From positions 1 to 11,865 of the forward strand of contig CAXHCA010000175.1 of NCBI GenBank assembly GCA_964015035.1: 11,865 nt of DNA, in the 5' to 3' direction. Position 1 is the stretch's first letter, and each line of letters opens with the position of its first letter. The notes under the pieces are model-generated. The model saw nothing but the letters and a program-made list of their open reading frames with translations. It had not been told where the DNA came from and searched no databases. Shown piece after piece: positions 6,668-11,865 of the stretch. Position numbers and translations under genes: made by a program. The stretch comes from BQJU01 sp964015035 (GTDB taxonomy: Bacteria > Bacteroidota > Bacteroidia > Chitinophagales > Saprospiraceae).

Positions 6668-9472
6668 ATGAGAAAATTGTTTCTACTTTCACTTAGTCTG
6701 TTGTTTACATCAGCAACTTTTGCGCAGCTCGTTTTAGAACGGGATATCAATCAGGAGCCTGCTTCTTCTGATCCCGATTACATAGCGGAGCTCAATAACG
6801 TCTTATATTTTTCGGCTGATGACGGTATTCACGGAGAGGAATTATATCAATACGATCTGGCTACGGGCGTTGCCGAGTTGGTTGCAAACATTCGCCCCGA
6901 TGAAGATGACAGCGGTCCGCACGATCTGATTGCTTTTGACAACAAGGTCATGTTTGGTGCCCGAGCCGGGAGTAGTGAATATTTTTATATCTACGACCCG
7001 GTGCTGGATACACTTTGGCACATTTCGGGCTCGGCAAATGACCAGGTAGGCACTCCGTATAATTTTATAGCTTTTAATGGTCAGCTGTTTTTTAGTGCAG
7101 ATTTCGGCTCGGTGGATACGGAATTGGGACGTTACGATCCCATCACAGGACAGGCAGAATTGGTGGCGGATATCAATTCTGAGGGGAGTAGTTATCCCGG
7201 TTCTTTTGTAGAAGCAGAGGGCTATTTGTGGTTTTCAGCCGATGATGGACAAAATACCAGTAGATTGTGGCGTTATGACCCTGCTACAGATGAAGTGGAA
7301 AAGATGGAGTACAATACGCCTTCCGGACTCTATCCCAACAACAACTTTTTGCAGTACCTCGATGGCAAGCTCTATTTTAATGGCTATATCCAGGGCATCG
7401 GTGAAGAGCTTTGGAGTTACGATATTGCTTCAAATACCTTAATCCAATTGCCGGAGCTTTATCCCGGTGCGGGAAGCGGAACGGCTCGCAGCCATCTTGT
7501 TTTTGAAGGCAAGCTCTATTTCAGTTCCAGGGATGTGACCTACGGAAGAGAGGTGCGCGTTTTAGATCCGGCAACAGGAATGGTGGATCTAGTGGCCGAT
7601 ATCAATCCCGATGGAGATGCCGATCCTGGTGAAATTTTTGCCTTGAATGGCAAGCTCTATTTTGCCGCCAATAATTCGGATGATCCCCAAAGAGAGCTCT
7701 ATTCCTATTCGCCCGCCACGGAACAATTGACCATGGAAGCGACCCTGGATAACGCCGATGGTAATAATTATCTTTCTGTCTTAAAGGTGGCCGATGGAAG
7801 TCTATTTTTGGCCGGTGTAGGATTGGAAGCGGGGCGCGAACTCTATCGCTTCACCCCCGGTGATTCAGAACTGACACTGGCAGCGGATATCAATATGACG
7901 ACAATCGGCTCGGATCCATACGGGTTTACTGCCTATAACGGCAAGCTCTATTTTGGTGCCGACGAGGTCAATAGCGGTCGGGAAATTTGGGTGTATGACC
8001 CCGGAACCGGCAATACTGAAATTCTCTCTGATGAAGAAGGAAGCCTACGACCTTATGGTTTTACCGCCTTGGCGGGCAAACTGTTTTTTGCAGGCATACA
8101 TCCAGAGGAAGGATATGGATTATTGCAATACGATGATGCAACGGGGGAAATAGAATCCACTTCCTTCTCCACCCCAAGCCATACCGGACATATTACAGAT
8201 ATCATAGCCTATGATGGGTTACTCTATTTGGGAGCCGATGATTATGAGACTTATGGCAATGAATTGTACGTCTACAATCCTTCCACAGACGAGTTGACGG
8301 TGGCGGCAGATATTAATCCCAACGAAGAAGATAGTAATCCGGAGAATTTCTTTCTATTTGATGGAGACCTTTATTTTTCGGCTACCGATGGAGTGCATGG
8401 AAACGAATTGTGGAGGTACAATTCGGGAACGGGGCAGGCAACCATGGTTGCCGATATTGCAGAAGGAGAGACCGGCAGTCGGCCGCAGTGGTTTGCCGAG
8501 TACAACGGGAAATTGTATTTCAGAGGCTATAGAAGTAGCACCGGGTACGATGTATACAGCTATGACCCGACCACTGACGAAATCACGCAACATACCGACA
8601 GTTCAAACAATCTGGATCCGAGTTATCTAACTGTTTACCATGACAAAATCTTTTTTAACGGTCGTTATAGTTCAGGTATCAATGCAGAGCTTTGTTACCT
8701 TGATCCTGCAACCGATGAATTGGTACTTGTCGAAGATTTAACCCCAGGTGGCGGAGCCAGCAGCCCACGAGATTTGGTTGTTTTTAACGACAAGCTTTAT
8801 TTTTCTGTTTTTACGGAAGACTATGGACGCGAGTTGTGGGAATACAATGATACGACGATTTCGATCATTGCTGATATTCGTTCTGGTAGGCCTGATTCCG
8901 AACCGATGGAGTTGACCCTGTTTAATGACAAACTCTATTTTGCAGCCAATGACGGTTTGGTGGGTGCTGAAATCTGGAGTTTAGCGGCTTGCCTCAACCT
9001 GTTTGTAGATACGGAACCACAGATTGGAGAAGACGGATTTGGCACTATTGATTTGACGGTACAGGGGGGATTGCCTCCGTATACCTATTTATGGAGCAAT
9101 GGGGCTACCACAGAAGATTTGGAAAACCTGGAGCCAGGTACGTATACCGTGACCGTGTCCGATGCATCCGGATGCCTTTCGGAGTTGGTGGCCGAAGTGA
9201 CTTTTGTGAGCGATACAGAGGATCTGCTGTCGGGTAGTTTGGTGGATCTTTTTCCCAATCCTTCGGCCGGCGAATTTACACTCAGGTTCAAGGATTTTGC
9301 TGCTGAAGTATTGGAAGTTTATGACCTGAATGGGCACTTAGTGGAGCGCCGAATGGTTGCTGATGGAGCAATAGCCCTGGTCGTCGATTTATCCAAAATT
9401 GCCGCAGGCTTATACGTTGTCAATATCAAAGGGAAAGAGGGCATAGTCCGCAAGAAATTATTGCTCAACTGA
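6668..9472 (+). CDS. T9SS-exported ELWxxDGT-type repeat surface protein
   Basis: The ATG at 6668 gives 934 residues with a clear signal peptide (MRKLFLLSLSLLFTSATFAQ, 1-20); a TTG four codons upstream (6656) is less likely. Residues about 25-775 consist of some 16 units of 46-48 residues with the pattern fNgKLYFsA...G.ELWxYDPxTG...lvaDInp. The ELWxYDP-like strands begin near residues 58, 105, 152, 199, 247, 295, 343, 391, 439, 484, 532, 580, 628, 674, 722 and 768. This resembles the ELWxxDGT repeat family and probably folds as beta-propeller-like blades. Residues about 797-836 (GGLPPYTYLWSNGATT...GTYTVTVSDASGC) match a SprB-type module. Residues about 859-934 (DLFPNPSAGEFTL...VYDLNGHLVER...GLYVVNI...KLLLN) are a type A T9SS sorting domain. 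It should be exported and anchored on the surface or released; the ligand is unknown. It is flanked on both sides by repeat elements. Confidence 0.93.
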   Translation: MRKLFLLSLSLLFTSATFAQLVLERDINQEPASSDPDYIAELNNVLYFSADDGIHGEELYQYDLATGVAELVANIRPDEDDSGPHDLIAFDNKVMFGARAGSSEYFYIYDPVLDTLWHISGSANDQVGTPYNFIAFNGQLFFSADFGSVDTELGRYDPITGQAELVADINSEGSSYPGSFVEAEGYLWFSADDGQNTSRLWRYDPATDEVEKMEYNTPSGLYPNNNFLQYLDGKLYFNGYIQGIGEELWSYDIASNTLIQLPELYPGAGSGTARSHLVFEGKLYFSSRDVTYGREVRVLDPATGMVDLVADINPDGDADPGEIFALNGKLYFAANNSDDPQRELYSYSPATEQLTMEATLDNADGNNYLSVLKVADGSLFLAGVGLEAGRELYRFTPGDSELTLAADINMTTIGSDPYGFTAYNGKLYFGADEVNSGREIWVYDPGTGNTEILSDEEGSLRPYGFTALAGKLFFAGIHPEEGYGLLQYDDATGEIESTSFSTPSHTGHITDIIAYDGLLYLGADDYETYGNELYVYNPSTDELTVAADINPNEEDSNPENFFLFDGDLYFSATDGVHGNELWRYNSGTGQATMVADIAEGETGSRPQWFAEYNGKLYFRGYRSSTGYDVYSYDPTTDEITQHTDSSNNLDPSYLTVYHDKIFFNGRYSSGINAELCYLDPATDELVLVEDLTPGGGASSPRDLVVFNDKLYFSVFTEDYGRELWEYNDTTISIIADIRSGRPDSEPMELTLFNDKLYFAANDGLVGAEIWSLAACLNLFVDTEPQIGEDGFGTIDLTVQGGLPPYTYLWSNGATTEDLENLEPGTYTVTVSDASGCLSELVAEVTFVSDTEDLLSGSLVDLFPNPSAGEFTLRFKDFAAEVLEVYDLNGHLVERRMVADGAIALVVDLSKIAAGLYVVNIKGKEGIVRKKLLLN

Positions 9473-9492
9473 TCAAATTCTTTAAATGAGAG

Positions 9493-9508
9493 GGGCGCAG
9501 TTGCGCCC
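9493..9508 (+). terminator. GC-rich hairpin after the surface-protein gene
   Basis: GGGCGC and GCGCCC pair perfectly around an AGTT loop, 21 bases after the stop codon at 9472. Its position suits a transcription end, but no T-tract follows, so it is at best an atypical terminator or an mRNA 3'-end protecting structure. Confidence 0.35.
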
Positions 9509-9515
9509 TGTCTCA

Positions 9516-9708
9516 GAGCCTGTTTGGAGGTGGGGCTTTAGCAGCGAAAATGGCAGGTTTTGGGTTCTCCCAAGGCTCATTTTTGAGTGCATTCCGGCTC
9601 AGCCGAGACGGACGAAAAAATAGCCGAAAAGAGGTTCCAAAACCCCGGTTTTACCGGGACTGAATAGCTTGCCCGAATATACTTCAGGGACTACCTCCAA
9701 ACATGCAC
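9516..9708 (+). mobile_element. Full 193-bp MITE-like repeat, copy B
   Basis: This copy has the same length as copy A and matches it throughout, most closely in the right arm; its last 49 bases are identical to positions 1-49. Its left end is GAGCCTGTTTGGAGG, preceded by TCA (9513-9515). Its right end is CCTCCAAACATGCAC followed by TTA (9709-9711). The two ends therefore belong to different end types and the flanking triplets do not match, unlike a fresh insertion. It has no coding capacity; an open frame on the minus strand across it is only a by-product of the repeat. Confidence 0.85.
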
Positions 9709-9711
9709 TTA

Positions 9712-9996
9712 ATGGAATATGCCTCCGGCGGCCTTTTTGTCTGGATACCGAGAGGTAAAAATCAAGGCTGTATCTGGTTCTTAACGCTGCGAAGCCCCAT
9801 ACCCGGTACCAAGTCCTTACAGAACGAGACATTCTATATCTGTATCAACCCAATAACCCGTCCCAACCGCTTCAACCTTCATAACCCGCTACTTCTATGA
9901 TCCTAGTTTACATTTCTTTTGTTTACCGCCTTTGTCGCTTTTTAGATTTTGACTTATTTTGTGTGGCAAATTAATTTACATTTTGGCCACATCTGA
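9712..9996. other. Non-coding stretch upstream of the inositol oxygenase
   Basis: I find no RNA gene, no strong promoter and no convincing protein in these 285 bases. The first part (9712-9900) is of ordinary composition. From about 9900 it becomes T-rich, and in the frame of the downstream remnant it reads as hydrophobic residues interrupted by stops at 9904, 9943 and 9994, which may be decayed membrane-protein sequence. TACATTTTG at 9977-9985 resembles a promoter -7 box but has one extra T and no well-spaced TTG. Confidence 0.45.
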
Positions 9997-10167
9997 GGCA
10001 TTGAGTTGGTGATGCAACTAGTGTCACAGGTATATCTTCAAGGCAAGCCTTTTGAAAAGAAAGATGCCGGTATCTTGGATTTGAAACCTTGTAAATTGGC
10101 CAGGCCCTTCAGTTTGGGTTTGGTGATAATCACTGTAATTTTGTATATCTTGCTAGGAAATGTATAA
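9997..10167 (+). pseudogene. Possible C-terminal remnant of a sodium/solute symporter-like gene
   Basis: An open stretch with a possible ATG at 10012 (51 codons) ends at a TAA at 10165-10167, three bases before the inositol oxygenase start. It encodes a hydrophilic segment (QGKPFEKKDAGILDLKP) followed by one strongly hydrophobic helix (FSLGLVIITVILYILLGNV) that ends the protein. That arrangement resembles the last loop and last membrane helix of SSS-family (SLC5-like) symporters. No transporter body lies upstream; stops at 9904, 9943 and 9994 interrupt the same frame. The three-base gap to the next gene is what an intact transporter-MIOX operon would leave. The alternative is a genuine 51-residue single-pass membrane protein. 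The family assignment is by recall and is uncertain. Confidence 0.45.
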
Positions 10168-10170
10168 ATC

Positions 10171-10980
10171 ATGGAAAAAGTCATTCTCAATTACGAGCAG
10201 TTGAAGGTCGATGATGCCGTGAGAGAACATTACTGCAAAATGCGTAAAAATCAAACGGTAGCTTATGTGCAGCGTATGCACAAAAAGTACTTGACTTATG
10301 ATAAACCGCTACACCTGTGGGAGGCCATGGAGCAGTTGAATACCTTAGTGGATATCAGCGATCCCGATTTAGATTTGCCCAATGTGCAACACCTGATTCA
10401 ATGCGCCGAAGCCATTCGTGCCGATGGTCGGCCGGATTGGATGCAATTGGTGGGGTTGATTCACGATCTGGGGAAGGTCATGTTTCTCTGGGGGTGCGAC
10501 GAGGACGGTACCAGTCAAGCAGAACAGTGGGGCATAGTCGGTGATGTATTTGTAGTTGGATGTGCCTTGCCGGACACCTGCGTTTACCCTGAATTCAATG
10601 CTTTAAATCCCGATATGCAAGACGAGCGCTATAATACGCCCAATGGCATGTATGAAGCGCATTGTGGTATTGACAATCTAATGTTAGCCTGGGGCCACGA
10701 CGAATATCTTTACCAGGTGTTGGCCCATCACAAAGACAACGAATTGCCCGAGGCGGGAATGGCCATGATTCGTTATCATTCCTTCTATCCTTGGCATTCT
10801 GGCGGTAGTTATGGCTCCCTTTTAAACCACCGGGACAAACAATACCTGGCTTGGATTCGCGACTTTAACCGCTATGACCTTTACACCAAGGGTGAGCAAA
10901 CGTATGATTTGGATGAGATAAAAGACCACTATTTACCGATTGCCGACAAGTACTTGGGCAGCGGACCTATCTATTGGTAA
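10171..10980 (+). CDS. myo-Inositol oxygenase (MIOX)
   Basis: This 269-residue cytoplasmic enzyme should cleave myo-inositol with O2 to D-glucuronate, using a mixed-valent di-iron centre in an HD-domain fold. All six metal ligands of characterised MIOX can be placed: His74 (NVQH), His98 and Asp99 (LVGLIHDLGK), His176 (WGHDEY), His203 (MIRYHSFYPWH) and Asp236 (FNRYDLYTK). Other family signatures are DPDLDLPN (64-71), Lys102, VGDVFVVGC (123-131), GMYEAHCGIDN (159-169) and a C-terminal Trp. The length is close to that of the animal enzyme (285), with a shorter N-terminus and a small insertion around residues 109-117. The gene is intact. No uronate isomerase or other glucuronate-using enzyme is in the window, so the pathway downstream cannot be shown. 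It begins three bases after the possible transporter remnant and may be translationally coupled to it. Confidence 0.95.
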   Translation: MEKVILNYEQLKVDDAVREHYCKMRKNQTVAYVQRMHKKYLTYDKPLHLWEAMEQLNTLVDISDPDLDLPNVQHLIQCAEAIRADGRPDWMQLVGLIHDLGKVMFLWGCDEDGTSQAEQWGIVGDVFVVGCALPDTCVYPEFNALNPDMQDERYNTPNGMYEAHCGIDNLMLAWGHDEYLYQVLAHHKDNELPEAGMAMIRYHSFYPWHSGGSYGSLLNHRDKQYLAWIRDFNRYDLYTKGEQTYDLDEIKDHYLPIADKYLGSGPIYW

Positions 10981-10992
10981 TGATTCGATTTG

Positions 10993-11021
10993 TTGCATCG
11001 GAAAAAAAAATCGCAATTTTG
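10993..11021 (+). promoter_or_regulatory. Putative Bacteroidota promoter for the 11080 gene
   Basis: TTG at 10993-10995 and CAATTTTG at 11014-11021 (seven of eight to TAnnTTTG) are separated by 18 bases that include a nine-base A-run. This matches the -33/-7 arrangement of Bacteroidota promoters. It would start transcription about 50 bases before the ATG at 11080 and make that gene independent of the inositol oxygenase gene upstream. Confidence 0.5.
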
Positions 11022-11079
11022 CCCCCAAGTGGTCTCTCTGAAACAAGTTTATTAGTGTTTGTTTACCAAACCCTTGGTT

Positions 11080-11823
11080 ATGAATGATCAAAAGCAAAAA
11101 AATCAGGACAGACGAAAATTTCTAAAAACCGGAATTACTGCCGCTGCCCTGGCATCGTTAATGGGCCCCGCTTCCCAATCGTTTGCTTTGGGCAGTTCTG
11201 GGGGGAATCAACCGGTACATCCCTTAAAGATTCTGATTCTGGGGGGCACCAGTTTTTTGGGACCACATCAGATTGCCTATGCCATGAATCGCGGGCATTC
11301 CATTTCTACTTTTACCAGAGGTAAGACGGAGCCCACCGTGCATAAAAAGCTCTTTAAGGAGGTGGAATCTCTGGTTGGGGATCGAGAAAATGATTTACAG
11401 GCATTGCGTGGGCGCAAATGGGATGCCGTCATTGACAATTCAGGCCGCAGGGTCAAATGGACTAAGGATACGGCTGAATTGTTGAAAGATAATGTTGGTC
11501 TATACCTTTATACCTCTTCTACGGGCGTCTACTATCCATATCTTGGTTCCAACATTCGAGAAGATAGCAAACTGGTGATGGAAGTACCGGAAGGGCTCGA
11601 TGAATACCGTCAGATGGAATACAGTTATGGCGTGATGAAAACCCTTTCGGAAATTGAAGCACGAAAAGCCTTTGGCGAAGACCGGACCATAGTGGTACGC
11701 CCCACTTACATGATGGGACCGGCTGATCGCACGGATCGGTTTACCTACTGGCCGGTGCGCATGAGTATCGGAGGGGAGGTAATGATTCCCGGAAAGGCGC
11801 AAGACCCCGTTCAATATATTGAC
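11080..11823 (+). CDS. Tat-exported NAD-dependent epimerase/reductase-like protein, 3' truncated
   Basis: The frame opens at ATG 11080 and runs without a stop off the real sequence; 248 codons remain before adapter sequence begins. Residues 10-16 (DRRKFLK) followed by a hydrophobic Ala-rich run (about 18-31) form a twin-arginine signal, so the folded protein is probably exported with its cofactor. The Rossmann motif GGTSFLG (55-61) follows LKILIL, and Ser146/Ser147/Thr148 (YTSSTGVYY) plus Tyr183-x-x-x-Lys187 (YGVMK) supply the catalytic features of extended short-chain dehydrogenases. VVRPTYMMGP further on is also typical. The substrate is unknown; sugar-nucleotide epimerase, reductase and isoflavone-reductase-like activities are all possible. 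Roughly 100 or more C-terminal residues are missing. Its own promoter appears to lie at 10993-11021. Confidence 0.85.
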
Positions 11824-11865
11824 TGTCTCTTATACACATCTGACGCTGCCGACGAAGCCAAGTGG
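11823..11865 (+). other. Nextera (Tn5) sequencing adapter contamination
   Basis: Positions 11823-11841 are CTGTCTCTTATACACATCT, the reverse complement of the 19-bp Tn5 mosaic end used in Nextera libraries. Positions 11842-11855 are GACGCTGCCGACGA, the reverse complement of the Nextera read-1 adapter. The last ten bases are consistent with an index read-through. Translated in the frame of the upstream gene this yields CLLYTSDAADEAKW, a tail familiar from adapter-contaminated database proteins. It is not genomic. Confidence 0.98.

Noticed and set aside
6190..9795. Similar GCTGCGAAG-containing strings near 6198 and 9784 as a second repeat family
   Set aside because: The match is only about 13 of 15 bases and does not extend, so it may be chance.
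9599..9832. A 77-codon minus-strand open frame across repeat copy B
   Set aside because: It is made mostly of repeat sequence and shows no domain, signal peptide or sensible start context; it is a by-product of the element.
11500..11814. A 104-codon minus-strand frame opposite the epimerase-like gene
   Set aside because: The plus-strand frame has clear Rossmann and YxxxK motifs here; the minus frame has none.

Overview
The window looks like a complete draft contig from a member of the Bacteroidota, most likely a marine-type saprospirian/Lewinella-like or flavobacterial relative. The evidence is a SusC/SusD outer-membrane pair, a type IX secretion (T9SS) sorting tail, a SprB-type repeat domain, and TAnnTTTG-style promoter boxes. 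All supported genes lie on the + strand. The right edge is not natural: the last ~43 bases are a Nextera/Tn5 sequencing adapter. The left edge falls inside a dispersed repeat, where short-read assemblies commonly break.

Layout. Positions 1-49 are the right arm of a repeat element. Positions 97-792 encode a DUF2064/TIGR04282-type nucleotide-sugar-transferase-like protein. Positions 1044-4268 (SusC-like TonB-dependent transporter) and 4300-5757 (SusD-like lipoprotein) form an uptake pair, followed at 5826-6200 by a small conserved-looking protein with a CxxC motif. These four genes may be one functional block, but no glycoside hydrolase is present to name the substrate. Positions 6216-6494 hold a composite repeat element, followed by a putative promoter. 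Positions 6668-9472 encode a 934-residue T9SS-exported surface protein built from about 16 tandem ~47-residue ELWxYDPxTG repeats, a SprB-like module and a type A sorting domain. Another repeat copy lies at 9516-9708. Next come a possible decayed C-terminal remnant of a membrane transporter (9997-10167), a myo-inositol oxygenase with all six expected metal ligands (10171-10980), and a Tat-targeted NAD-binding epimerase-like protein (11080-11823) cut off by the adapter.

The most informative non-coding signal is a ~193-bp MITE-like family. Its ends share the core TGTTTGGAGG, and all eight termini visible in the window abut a TNA trinucleotide. This suggests mobilisation by an IS5-family transposase of the TNA-target type encoded elsewhere. 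The copies differ in end type, nesting and internal deletions, which points to recombination among them. The gene content is otherwise of recognisable families; I see no convincing new defence or mobile system.
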